Below, one piece after another: positions 17,913 through 26,353 of a stretch of 64,000 nucleotides of DNA. A model generated the notes under the pieces. That model saw nothing but the letters and a program-made list of their open reading frames with translations, searched no databases and had not been told where the DNA came from. This DNA is from Sporofaciens musculi (GTDB taxonomy: Bacteria > Bacillota > Clostridia > Lachnospirales > Lachnospiraceae), in contig NZ_WUQX01000001.1 of the NCBI RefSeq assembly GCF_009830285.1, positions 1,798,501-1,862,500 of the forward strand. Reading direction: 5' to 3'. Within the stretch, counting starts at the first letter, position 1. Each line of letters opens with the position of its first letter. The translations under genes were made by a program, and so were the position numbers.

Positions 17913-18797
17913 ATGGAAGCGGTTTTGAGAGTAAGGTTTTCGGGCATTGTTATGCCTTGGAAAGAAGTGATAAGAGGGTGTCTTGTCATCCTGTTATTAG
18001 GTATTTTATGTCTCTGTGTCCAGAATTACGCTAGGAGAAATGAGGCGGTAGAGTCACTGCCCGCAGGCAGCCAGGTTAAGCAAAGGACCGTGGCGGTTGG
18101 GCTTGAGGCAGATTTTACGGAAAGCTTTAAACCGACAGCTATGGATATAAGAAAAAGGCTTAAGGCTTTGGACACAGACTTAAGCGCAGCAGTAAAGCCT
18201 GTCCCGATACAGAATTCTTTGGCAAAGTCATATACGCTGCCGGAAATAGATTTGGGCTTGCCGGATGAAGCTTTCATCAATGAAGCTATCATCGAAGAAA
18301 GAACAGAATCCGTCGTCATCGAGGAGTTGCCGGCCATTGATGTGCCGGAGGCTCCAAAAGAAAATATCGTACCGGAGAATCCAACTGTACCAGATATAAC
18401 AGATATTCCGGAAGAAAACGTGGTACCAGAGAATCCAACTGTTCCAGAGGAGCCAGCAGCTTTGGACGAAATCGCGGGTTTCATTCTGGACGAAGAAGGC
18501 TACATAACAGGTTACACAGAACGGGTCGTGATTAGAGATGACTTACTGATTATTCCGGAGAGCGAAAGCTTAGTCGGAATCAGAAGCGGCGCTTTTCATG
18601 GATTGAGTGAAAATATCATAGAAGTTTACCTTCCGGCAAAGCTTTGCGATATTGAGCCAGGTGCGTTCGATGTGTTCCCGAATCTGATGTTTGTGGAGGT
18701 GTCAGGGGATAACCCCTATTATTACAGTTTAAATGGGCTTCTGTACCATGTATCCGGAGAAGAAGTTTTCTGTCCAATGGGGAGAACAACTGAATAA
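17913..18797 (+). CDS. Membrane-anchored protein with BspA-type leucine-rich repeat
   Basis: A 294-residue protein. Residues ~18-38 form one hydrophobic segment without a clear cleavage site, so it is probably an N-in/C-out anchor. A long acidic, Pro-rich stalk follows; it contains a near-perfect duplication of the VPENPTVP unit around residues 150-180. The last ~100 residues contain a BspA-type LRR unit (RSGAFHGLSENIIEVYLP, then EPGAFDVFPNL) as found on surface proteins of gut Firmicutes. It begins after the grd terminator with GAGGTG as ribosome site, and a terminator-like structure follows. Role unknown; extracytoplasmic binding is an inference. Confidence 0.6.
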   Translation: MEAVLRVRFSGIVMPWKEVIRGCLVILLLGILCLCVQNYARRNEAVESLPAGSQVKQRTVAVGLEADFTESFKPTAMDIRKRLKALDTDLSAAVKPVPIQNSLAKSYTLPEIDLGLPDEAFINEAIIEERTESVVIEELPAIDVPEAPKENIVPENPTVPDITDIPEENVVPENPTVPEEPAALDEIAGFILDEEGYITGYTERVVIRDDLLIIPESESLVGIRSGAFHGLSENIIEVYLPAKLCDIEPGAFDVFPNLMFVEVSGDNPYYYSLNGLLYHVSGEEVFCPMGRTTE

Positions 18798-18811
18798 AAG
18801 AGTAAAATGAA

Positions 18812-18887
18812 AGGGATGATTTCTCTGCTTTCACAATATACTAATCAGTAGGATTGTGATGGAGACAGTGGGGAGTCATCTCTTTTT
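18812..18887 (+). terminator. Branched terminator-like structure
   Basis: AGGGATGA (18812-18819) pairs with TCATCTCT (18876-18883, one G-U), runs into T5 and encloses an inner CACAAT/ATTGTG hairpin. Confidence 0.55.
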
Positions 18888-18928
18888 ATATATAGAAAAA
18901 AATTCTGTTATTTTTGGGAAGCAGGTGA

Positions 18929-18934
18929 TATAAT
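18929..18934 (+). promoter_or_regulatory. Extended -10 element before the GNAT-ThrE gene
   Basis: A TGATATAAT extended -10 motif lies 30 bases before the ATG at 18965; the -35 region is poor. It supports an independent start of transcription for the thrE-like pair. Confidence 0.45.
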
Positions 18935-18964
18935 GAGAAAAGATTTTTTTAAGGAGGCGATGGC

Positions 18965-20197
18965 ATGAAGATTCAGCAGATCAGAAGAGACAAAGACGAG
19001 TACATAGATATGCTTCTCATGGCAGACCCACAAAGAGACATGATTGAAAGCTATCTTGATAATAGCGAGATGTTTGCCTTGATTAATGGGGGAGATGTGT
19101 GCGCAGTCTGCGTGGTTGAGCTGTTGAAGAATCGAAAATGCGAACTGAAAAATATTGTGACCCGAAAGAAGGATCGAGGGAAGGGCTATGCGAAATATAT
19201 GATTCGCCACATCTGCGAGCATTATGGCAATCAGTGCGATACCATGTATGCCGGTACGGGCAACTGTAAGAAGACTCTTGAATTCCTGGGGAAATGCGGG
19301 TTTGTCAACTCTCATATGGTGGCGAACTATTATCCGGAGCATTACCGTGAGCCCATCTATGAGGAGGGAGTCAGGCTCACCGATAAGATTTATCTGAAAA
19401 AGCAGTTGGATTCAGAGGTCAGCGTGAAAAAGGTGGTGGATCTTGCGCTGGAAGCGGGAAGGATTCTCTTAAAAAACGGTGCGGAGATTTTTAGGGTGGA
19501 TGAGACCATTATCCGAATCTGTAAACGTTTCCATGTAGAATATGTGGATACGTTTATCTTAAGCCATGCTATTTTCATCAGTGCGGAGAACGGCATGGAG
19601 GAGGCATATACGAAGGTGAAGCAGGTGCCCTTGTCCTCCTCTCACCTTGGGATTGTGGCGGAAGTAAATGAGTTGTCAAGGGAGATTGCAGAGGGGCTTG
19701 TGAGTATCGAGGAGGCATCTGAACGTCTTAGGGAGATTGACAGGTTTCCGGAGAAAAGGGGATATTTTCAAGTTCTTGCTGCGGGTATCTCAAGCGGATG
19801 TTATGGATATATTCTGGGGGCGTCTGCGCTGGAGAGCATAGTGGCATTTTTTATCGGATGTATCCTGTATGTATGGGTGCTGACGGCAAAGAAGCTTAAG
19901 CTGTCAAAGATGATTGTAAATATTGTGGGAGGCGTGATGATCACGACTCTTGCGATTGCAGGGTATCATCTTCCCCTGCCAGGGGAGGTGGCGCTTAGCG
20001 GGATGATTATTGGCTCGATTATGCCCCTGGTGCCGGGGCTTGCCTTTGTGAATGCCATCAGGGATATTGCGGACAGTGATTTTCTGTCAGGGACGGTGCG
20101 GATGATAGACGCGCTGCTGGTATTCGTCTATATTGCCGTGGGCGTGGGGGTTACGCTCAGCGCGTATAATAATATGGGAGGGGGATTGATGCTGTGA
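18965..20197 (+). CDS. GNAT acetyltransferase fused to a ThrE-type threonine/serine exporter subunit
   Basis: A 410-residue fusion. Residues 1-140 are a GNAT N-acetyltransferase domain: KNIVTRKKDRGKGYAKYMI is the acetyl-CoA loop (R/Q-x-x-G-x-G/A), followed by YAGTGNCKKTLEFLGKCGF. Residues ~150-270 are the soluble DUF1212 part of ThrE (LEAGRILLKNGAEIFRVDET), and residues ~270-400 contain four to five membrane helices with GSIMPLVPGLAFVNAIRD. ThrE proteins export threonine and serine. The Shine-Dalgarno AAGGAGG precedes the ATG, and the frame is uninterrupted across the fusion. The stop overlaps the next start by four bases, typical of the two-subunit split exporter. The acetyltransferase substrate is unknown. 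Confidence 0.85.
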   Translation: MKIQQIRRDKDEYIDMLLMADPQRDMIESYLDNSEMFALINGGDVCAVCVVELLKNRKCELKNIVTRKKDRGKGYAKYMIRHICEHYGNQCDTMYAGTGNCKKTLEFLGKCGFVNSHMVANYYPEHYREPIYEEGVRLTDKIYLKKQLDSEVSVKKVVDLALEAGRILLKNGAEIFRVDETIIRICKRFHVEYVDTFILSHAIFISAENGMEEAYTKVKQVPLSSSHLGIVAEVNELSREIAEGLVSIEEASERLREIDRFPEKRGYFQVLAAGISSGCYGYILGASALESIVAFFIGCILYVWVLTAKKLKLSKMIVNIVGGVMITTLAIAGYHLPLPGEVALSGMIIGSIMPLVPGLAFVNAIRDIADSDFLSGTVRMIDALLVFVYIAVGVGVTLSAYNNMGGGLML

Positions 20198-20658
20198 TCC
20201 ATGAGTTTATTATGCATGTCATATGCCCGTTTCTGGGTACCATGGGATATGCGGTGCTGTTCCATGTTCCTAAGCGGTTCTATCTTAGCTGCGGGTTCAC
20301 AGGTATGACAGGGTGGCTTGTGTACAATACAATCGTTGGCCGTACTTTTTCAGCGGCCTTCGCCTCCTTTTTGGGAACCATGGCCGTGGTATTTTTATCC
20401 CGCGTGCTCAGTGTGAGAAAGAAATGCCCCCTTACAATCTTTCTGGTTTCTGGAATTTTGCCGCTGGTGCCAGGAGCAGGCATCTACTATACTGTGTACT
20501 ACCTTGTAACGAACCAGTTGGCAGAGGCCTCCAGACGGGGGATGGAATCGGTTAAGGTGGCATTTGCAATCGTATTGGGAATCGTGTTTGTCCTGGCTGT
20601 TCCGGGCACAGTATTCCAGTCATTGGCTGTGGGACAAAGAAGAAGTAGAAAAGGTTGA
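20194..20658 (+). CDS. Threonine/serine exporter, small membrane subunit (DUF3815-like)
   Basis: A 154-residue protein with about four membrane helices and the motif SGILPLVPGAGIYYTVYYL, which parallels the MPLVPGLAFV motif of its partner. In split ThrE systems this corresponds to the C-terminal half of the full-length exporter. Starts by four-base overlap (ATGA-type junction: GTGATC) with the preceding gene, so the two are translationally coupled. Confidence 0.82.
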   Translation: MIHEFIMHVICPFLGTMGYAVLFHVPKRFYLSCGFTGMTGWLVYNTIVGRTFSAAFASFLGTMAVVFLSRVLSVRKKCPLTIFLVSGILPLVPGAGIYYTVYYLVTNQLAEASRRGMESVKVAFAIVLGIVFVLAVPGTVFQSLAVGQRRSRKG

Positions 20659-20684
20659 TAGATGTCTGATAGATATGGTACAAT
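20655..20684 (+). promoter_or_regulatory. Promoter of the sirtuin-like gene
   Basis: TTGATA (20655-20660), an 18-base spacer and TACAAT (20679-20684) with a TGG extension. Confidence 0.55.
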
Positions 20685-20751
20685 GAAGATAATATAAAGA
20701 TGCAATTAGCAGCTACAAGAACCGTTACAGTTATGTAAGGAAGGTGAGCAT

Positions 20752-21486
20752 ATGTCAGGTAATTTGTTAAAGATTTTAAAGGAGAGCCGGTATACTACGG
20801 TTCTGAGCGGATTTGGCATGCTTCTTGAGAGCGGCTATCCATCCATCCGAGACGGCGATGTGTCCTACGATATAGAGCAGAAATACGGATATTCTATGGA
20901 AGAAATGTTTTCCAGTGCATTTTTCTCTACACGGAAGGAGCAGTTCTATGAATTCTACCGCAATGAAATGCTCAGTCAGCTTAAGACACCGCCGGGGAAG
21001 GGTTTTGCTGAGATGGCTGAGCTTGAGCGAAGGGGGATGTTCCAGGTCATTATTACCAGGCGGATTTATGGGTTGTCTCAGAGAGCAGGATGTAGGAACG
21101 TGATAGACCTTCATGGGAATGTGTACAATAATTTTTGTCCCCACTGTGGAAGGACTTATCCCATGGAGTACGTGAGGGATTCCGTCAGAGTGCCTTTGTG
21201 TGAAGACTGTAAGACTCCAGTTAGGCCGAGAGTCTGCCTGTTTGGGGAGATGGTGGATAACGGCGTGATTACCAGAGCGGCAGAGGAGATTCAGAAGGCA
21301 GACGTTCTGCTGGTGCTTGGCTCCCACCTGAACTCTTATCTGTGTAATCAGTTAATCAATTATTATGAAGGGGATAAATTGATTCTGGTAAATGAGACGC
21401 CCCATCATGCGGAGCGTTTGGCAAATATTGTTATCCATGAGAGGGTGGACGATCTGCTGGAAAGGCTTATAAGAAAACTGGGGTAG
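20752..21486 (+). CDS. SIR2-like protein with altered NAD-binding motifs
   Basis: A 244-residue sirtuin-fold protein. Retained features: the zinc cysteines Cys129, Cys132, Cys150 and Cys153; the catalytic-base region DLHGN (His121); RPRVCLFGE, equivalent to the family RPxVVxFGE; and a GSHLNSY loop. Changed features: the first nucleotide loop reads LSGFGMLLESGYPS where active sirtuins have GAGxS..SGIPDFR, and the TQNxDxLH motif reads ITRRIYGLSQ, so the Asn and Asp that contact the nicotinamide ribose are missing. Deacylase activity is doubtful; a binding role or different chemistry is possible. Own promoter; 56 bases before gltX. Confidence 0.75.
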   Translation: MSGNLLKILKESRYTTVLSGFGMLLESGYPSIRDGDVSYDIEQKYGYSMEEMFSSAFFSTRKEQFYEFYRNEMLSQLKTPPGKGFAEMAELERRGMFQVIITRRIYGLSQRAGCRNVIDLHGNVYNNFCPHCGRTYPMEYVRDSVRVPLCEDCKTPVRPRVCLFGEMVDNGVITRAAEEIQKADVLLVLGSHLNSYLCNQLINYYEGDKLILVNETPHHAERLANIVIHERVDDLLERLIRKLG

Positions 21487-21542
21487 GCGAGGGGAATCCC
21501 TGCCCCAAAAAGGTTATTAAGACAGATTAAGGAGATATAGAC

Positions 21543-23003
21543 ATGAACAGAGTAAGAACCAGATTTGCGCCGAGTCCCACCGGCAGGATGCATGTGGGAA
21601 ACTTAAGAACTGCGCTTTATGCGTATCTGATCGCGAAGCATGAGGAGGGGGACTTTATGCTTCGGATTGAGGATACGGACCAGGAGCGTTTTGTGGAAGG
21701 GGCATTGGATATTATTTACCATACTCTTGCAGAGACAGGACTTGTCCACGACGAAGGACCGGATAAGGACGGAGGGGTTGGTCCCTATGTCCAGAGCGAG
21801 CGTAATGCTTCAGGGCTCTATTTGAAATATGCGAAGCAGTTGATTGAGCAGGGAGATGCTTATTACTGCTTCTGTGACAAGGAGAGGCTTGAGACTTTAA
21901 AGAGCAGCGTGTCTGAGGACGGTGGGACTCAGATTGTGGTTTATGACAAGCATTGCCTGGGACTTAGTAAGGAGGAGGTTGAGGAGAACCTTAAGGCGGG
22001 CAAGCCTTATGTGATTCGTTTTAATATGCCCACAGAAGGGACAACCACCTTTGTGGACGACATTTACGGAGAGATTACAGTTCCAAACGAAGAACTGGAG
22101 GATCTGATTCTAATCAAATCTGACGGGTATCCTACTTATAATTTTGCCAATGTGGTTGACGATCATCTTATGGGGATTACCCATGTGGTACGTGGAAATG
22201 AATATCTGTCTTCCGCGCCGAAGTATAACAAGATTTACGAGGCCTTTGGGTGGGAGGTTCCCACCTATGTGCACTGTCCATTGATTACGGATGAGAATCA
22301 TAAGAAGCTTAGTAAGCGGTGCGGACATTCTTCGTATGAAGATTTGATTGATCAGGGATTTATCACCGAGGCTGTGGTCAACTATGTGGCGCTGCTTGGC
22401 TGGTGTCCGGCAGGCAATCAGGAGATATTTTCCTTGGATGAGCTGGTGAAGGAGTTCGATTACCGGCATATGAGCAAGTCTCCGGCCGTATTTGATATTG
22501 TGAAGCTTAAGTGGATGAACGGCGAGTATTTTAAGGCCATGGATGAAAAGCGGTTCTATGAGATGGCTAAGCCTTACATTCAGGAGGTGGTATCTAAAGA
22601 TTATGACCTTCAAAAGATAGCGGCTCTTGTCCGCACCAGGATTGAAGTATTTCCGGATATTCGCGAACAGATTGATTTCTTCCAGGAGCTGCCGGAGTAT
22701 GACCCGTCTATGTACTGCCATAAGAAGATGAAGACCAATGAAGAGAAGGCTCTTGAGGTGCTTAACGAGGTGCTGCCCCTTTTGGAAGCCCAGGAGGATT
22801 ATAGCAATGACGGGCTGTTTAATGTCCTTAAGGGATATGTGGACGAGAAGGGGTATAAGACAGGCTTCGTTATGTGGCCTGTACGTACGGCAGTATCCGG
22901 CAAACAGAGCACCCCAGGCGGCGCAACGGAGATCATGGAGATTATCGGAAAAGAAGAATCGCTTAGGAGAATCCGAGCAGGGATTGAATTATTAAGCAGA
23001 TAA
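21543..23003 (+). CDS. gltX: Glutamyl-tRNA synthetase
   Basis: A 486-residue class I aminoacyl-tRNA synthetase. The HIGH region reads [11 protein letters not shown] near residue 9 and the KMSKS loop reads KKLSKR near residue 255. The C-terminal helical anticodon-binding domain ends with the usual [11 protein letters not shown]...TPGGATEI segment. It charges tRNA-Glu, and in many Firmicutes also tRNA-Gln for later amidation. The Shine-Dalgarno AAGGAGATATAG is suitable. It is followed after nine bases by the helicase gene. Confidence 0.95.
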   Translation: MNRVRTRFAPSPTGRMHVGNLRTALYAYLIAKHEEGDFMLRIEDTDQERFVEGALDIIYHTLAETGLVHDEGPDKDGGVGPYVQSERNASGLYLKYAKQLIEQGDAYYCFCDKERLETLKSSVSEDGGTQIVVYDKHCLGLSKEEVEENLKAGKPYVIRFNMPTEGTTTFVDDIYGEITVPNEELEDLILIKSDGYPTYNFANVVDDHLMGITHVVRGNEYLSSAPKYNKIYEAFGWEVPTYVHCPLITDENHKKLSKRCGHSSYEDLIDQGFITEAVVNYVALLGWCPAGNQEIFSLDELVKEFDYRHMSKSPAVFDIVKLKWMNGEYFKAMDEKRFYEMAKPYIQEVVSKDYDLQKIAALVRTRIEVFPDIREQIDFFQELPEYDPSMYCHKKMKTNEEKALEVLNEVLPLLEAQEDYSNDGLFNVLKGYVDEKGYKTGFVMWPVRTAVSGKQSTPGGATEIMEIIGKEESLRRIRAGIELLSR

Positions 23004-23012
23004 GGGGAATCT

Positions 23013-24860
23013 ATGAGTTTAAATCGTGCTCAGAGTACGGCGGCTGCCCACAAGGACGGGCCATGTATGGTTCTCGCCGGTCCCGGTTCCGGGAAGACTC
23101 TTACCATTGCCAAGAGAATTGAATATCTGATTACAAAGTATAAGGTAAGACCAGAAGAAATTCTGGTCATTACCTTTACAAAATATGCGGCAAATGAGAT
23201 GAAGGAGCGTTTTTGGCAGGTCATGGGGAATGTAAGGATGCCTGTGACCTTTGGGACCTTCCATGGAATCTATTACGGTATCTTAAAATGGGCGTACAGG
23301 CTGAACCAGCAGAATCTACTGACGGATGAGGAGAAGGACGCCCTGCTTCGTCAGCTTGCGGGTCAGCTTGAATGGGATGTCTTAGGGGAGTTGGGCGACG
23401 AAAGGGATGCTCTTAAGGAGTTGGCCGCTGAGGTGGGAAATATAAAAAATAATTGTCTTGATATTGAGGAATATGAGTCCAGGCGTTACAAAACGTCCAT
23501 GTTTCGGGAATTGTACCGGCTCTATGAGAGGGAGAAGAGGAAGCTTCGCAAGATTGATTTTGAAGACATGTTAATCATGTGTCGGGAATTATTTCTAAAA
23601 AGACCGGACATCCTAAAGAAATGGCAGGAAAAGTTTCAATATATCCTGGTAGATGAATTTCAGGATGTGAACCAGGCTCAGTATGATGTGGTGAAAATGC
23701 TTGCAGCCCCCAAGGACAACCTGTTTGTAGTGGGGGATGACGACCAGTCTATCTATGGGTTTCGGGGTGCGAAGCCTGGGATTATGCTGGAGTTTATGAA
23801 GGATTATCCCAAGGCAGAACAGATTCTTTTGGAGCTCAATTACCGCTCCACCGCTCATATTGTAAACGGAGCTCTTCGGGTGATTAATCACAATGATGAG
23901 CGTTATGAAAAGAATTTAAGAGCGCAGAAGGGGAAGGGTGAAGCCATCCACGTCCAGGAGGTCTATGACCCTTTGGCAGAGGGTGAGTATGTTCTTGAGA
24001 TGATTCGGGAATATAAAGAGAAGGGAATCCCTTATGAGGAGATGGCTGTACTGTACCGGACGAGCCTGGATGCCAGAGCCCTGACAGAAGCCTTGGCAAA
24101 GGGACAGATTCCCTTTATCATGAAGGAAAGAATAACCTGTTTGTATGACCATTTTATAGCTGTAGATTTGATGAGCTATCTCCATTTGGCCAGGGAGGGG
24201 TGTGAGCGCAAACATCTCCTTCGGATTGCCAACAGGCCCAAACGTTATCTTAGCAGAGACAGTATGGAGGGAAGGGTTAGCTTCGAGTCTATGCGGAATT
24301 TCTATTGTGACAAGGCATGGATGATTGACCGGATTGACCAGTTGGAGTGGGAGCTTAAGATGCTTAAAGGTCAGTCTCCCTATGCCGCGATTCAGTATAT
24401 CCGAAAAGGAATGGGATATGATGATTTCCTTAAGGAGTATGCTGTCGGCCATCAGGTTTCCCTGGATGATCTTATGGAGACCGCGGATGAAATCTGGCAG
24501 AGCGCAAAGGGATATCGAACAGCAAAGGAGTGGTTTGAACATGCAGAAAATTATAAAACTGTATTAAACGAGCAGAAGGCTAAGGGATGGAATCAGACGA
24601 AGGAAGGAGGCGGAGTTTCACTTTTGACCATGCATGGGGCCAAGGGGCTTGAGTATGAGCTGGTGTTCGTAATCGCCGCCAATGAGGGAAGTACACCTTA
24701 CCGGAAAGCGAAGCAAAAGGAGGAGATTGAGGAGGAGAGGCGGATGTTCTATGTTGGGATGACCAGGGCAAAAAGCAGGCTCATCCTTAGTTATGTAAAA
24801 GAAAAAAACGGAAAAGCTCTCAGTCCTTCCCGCTTTATTGAAGAATTACTCCTCGTCTAG
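23013..24860 (+). CDS. UvrD/PcrA-like ATP-dependent DNA helicase
   Basis: A 615-residue superfamily 1A helicase. Motifs in order: LAGPGSGKT (Walker A, residues ~21-29), VDEFQDVN (Walker B), GDDDQSIYGFRGA (motif III), LNYRST (motif IV), LLTMHGAKGLEYELVFV (motif V) and ERRMFYVGMTRAKSRL (motif VI). It is about 100 residues shorter than typical PcrA and lacks its extended C-terminal tail, so it is more like the compact clostridial UvrD-type helicases of unknown specific role. Starts directly after gltX and overlaps the convergent DUF1292 gene by 15 bases at its end. Confidence 0.88.
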   Translation: MSLNRAQSTAAAHKDGPCMVLAGPGSGKTLTIAKRIEYLITKYKVRPEEILVITFTKYAANEMKERFWQVMGNVRMPVTFGTFHGIYYGILKWAYRLNQQNLLTDEEKDALLRQLAGQLEWDVLGELGDERDALKELAAEVGNIKNNCLDIEEYESRRYKTSMFRELYRLYEREKRKLRKIDFEDMLIMCRELFLKRPDILKKWQEKFQYILVDEFQDVNQAQYDVVKMLAAPKDNLFVVGDDDQSIYGFRGAKPGIMLEFMKDYPKAEQILLELNYRSTAHIVNGALRVINHNDERYEKNLRAQKGKGEAIHVQEVYDPLAEGEYVLEMIREYKEKGIPYEEMAVLYRTSLDARALTEALAKGQIPFIMKERITCLYDHFIAVDLMSYLHLAREGCERKHLLRIANRPKRYLSRDSMEGRVSFESMRNFYCDKAWMIDRIDQLEWELKMLKGQSPYAAIQYIRKGMGYDDFLKEYAVGHQVSLDDLMETADEIWQSAKGYRTAKEWFEHAENYKTVLNEQKAKGWNQTKEGGGVSLLTMHGAKGLEYELVFVIAANEGSTPYRKAKQKEEIEEERRMFYVGMTRAKSRLILSYVKEKNGKALSPSRFIEELLLV

Positions 24861-25133
24861 TTCCTCAAATTCCTGTGTGTCCATCCACTCGTCAAATGCA
24901 TCTGCAGCAATCTCGTATTCTTCGTCATCTACGATATTCTCAAGTTCGGGTTCTCCTTCGGGCGTCTCCACATAACGGTAGAGGTAAACGTCTCCTTCTT
25001 CGGTGTTCCCATCTTCGTCCATGGGGAGTAAAGCTATGTATTCCTTGTCGGCGGCCTCGAACAGAGTGAGAATTGCGCATTTTACGACTTCATCATTGTC
25101 AAGTGTCAATTCAACTGTCATGTATTCATCCAT
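24846..25133 (-). CDS. DUF1292 family protein
   Basis: A 95-residue very acidic protein. The LTLDNDEVVKCAILTLFE opening and the IALLPMD...VYLYRY core are the usual DUF1292 pattern; function unknown. The ATG at 25133 has AGGAG nine bases upstream, so the longer frame up to 25175 is rejected. Its 3' end overlaps the convergent helicase gene. Confidence 0.85.
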   Translation of the reverse strand: MDEYMTVELTLDNDEVVKCAILTLFEAADKEYIALLPMDEDGNTEEGDVYLYRYVETPEGEPELENIVDDEEYEIAADAFDEWMDTQEFEELDEE

Positions 25134-25165
25134 AGTATCCGTCTCCTTTATTTTTAGATACTTTA

Positions 25166-25194
25166 ACTGTACCAAAGGAAAGGGGAAAATGCAA
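25166..25194 (-). promoter_or_regulatory. Promoter of the DUF1292 gene
   Basis: On the minus strand: TTGCAT (25194-25189), a 17-base spacer and TACAGT (25171-25166). Confidence 0.5.
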
Positions 25195-25285
25195 GAAGGT
25201 TTTGAAAGTTACTATTCACAGCCACATAAAAATGTTGTAGAATAATAGGAGGATATGCGAAAAAGGCGTAAGGAGGAATACTGTT

Positions 25286-26293
25286 ATGAGAAAAAGGAAA
25301 ATGTTAAGGGCATTGATGATGCTCGTATGCATTTTCGTATTGTCCGCTTGTAAGAAGAATGTGGGAACGCCGGAGGATAACGCGGTGTCTGATGAGTCAA
25401 AGGAGGAGGAAACTCCAAAGAAGGAGGACGATACATATGTGTTTGGTTTTTCAGGGATTGATATGGAGAATCCTTATTTTATAACACTGGAATCAGCGAT
25501 TAGGGAGGTGATTGAGAAGGAGGGTTTTGAGCTTATTACAAAGGATCCGGCTTCAAGCCCTGAAGATCAGGAGGCGCAGATTAAGGAGATGATTGAGGAG
25601 GGAATCGATGGGATTTTCTTATGTCCCGTGGACTGGGAGGCGATTACACCGGCCCTTGACGCTCTGAAGGAGGCGGATGTGAAGATTGTCAATGTGGATA
25701 CCCAGGTAAAGGAGATGGAGTATGTGGATGCATACATTGGCTCCAACAATGTGGAGGCGGGGTATATCTGCGGCGAGGATCTGATTGAGAGATGTCCGGA
25801 GGGAGGAAAGGTTGCGATTCTGGAGTGTCCCACCCAGAATTCTATCAATGACCGTATTACGGGATTTGAGGAGGCGATTGCCAAAGCCCAGAAGGGCTTT
25901 GAGGTTGTGGAGCGTGTGGACACCAACGGAGAGTTCGAGAAGGCGTTAGGGGCTGCAAAAGAGATTTTGGAAAAGCATCCAGACGTATCGGGCATTATGT
26001 GCGGCAACGACCAGCTTGCGGTTGCGGCCAAGACGGCGGTAAACCTTGCGGGCCTAAAGACGGTGGTGATCTATGGTGTGGACGGCTCGCCGGACATAAA
26101 GAAGGAATTGAAGAAAGCAGACGGACAGATTGCGGGGACGGCGGCGCAGTCGCCCATCAATATTGGGAAGACGGCGGCTAAGACGGCGATTGACATGATG
26201 AATGGGGAAGATTATGAGACGGAGATTTTTGAAGAAGTATTTATGATAAATAAGGATAATGTTGAGATGTATGGAGTAGACGGATGGCAGTAG
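25286..26293 (+). CDS. Orphan sugar-binding lipoprotein (Peripla_BP_4 type)
   Basis: A 335-residue lipoprotein. The signal peptide ends in the lipobox LSAC with Cys22 as lipidation site, followed by an acidic Lys/Glu linker. The mature part follows the ribose/galactose-binding fold: YVFGFSGIDMENPYF at the first strand, then GIDGIFLCPVDWEAITPAL, and NDQLAVAAKTAVNLAG. It would capture a sugar or similar ligand outside the membrane. No permease, ATPase or chemoreceptor gene is adjacent, so it either serves a distant transporter or acts as a sensor protein for a two-component system. Confidence 0.82.
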   Translation: MRKRKMLRALMMLVCIFVLSACKKNVGTPEDNAVSDESKEEETPKKEDDTYVFGFSGIDMENPYFITLESAIREVIEKEGFELITKDPASSPEDQEAQIKEMIEEGIDGIFLCPVDWEAITPALDALKEADVKIVNVDTQVKEMEYVDAYIGSNNVEAGYICGEDLIERCPEGGKVAILECPTQNSINDRITGFEEAIAKAQKGFEVVERVDTNGEFEKALGAAKEILEKHPDVSGIMCGNDQLAVAAKTAVNLAGLKTVVIYGVDGSPDIKKELKKADGQIAGTAAQSPINIGKTAAKTAIDMMNGEDYETEIFEEVFMINKDNVEMYGVDGWQ

Positions 26294-26353
26294 AGAGGCT
26301 GATTTTGTAGCAATAGCTGTATGGTTCCGGAAGATAGCAGGAGGATTTAAGGC

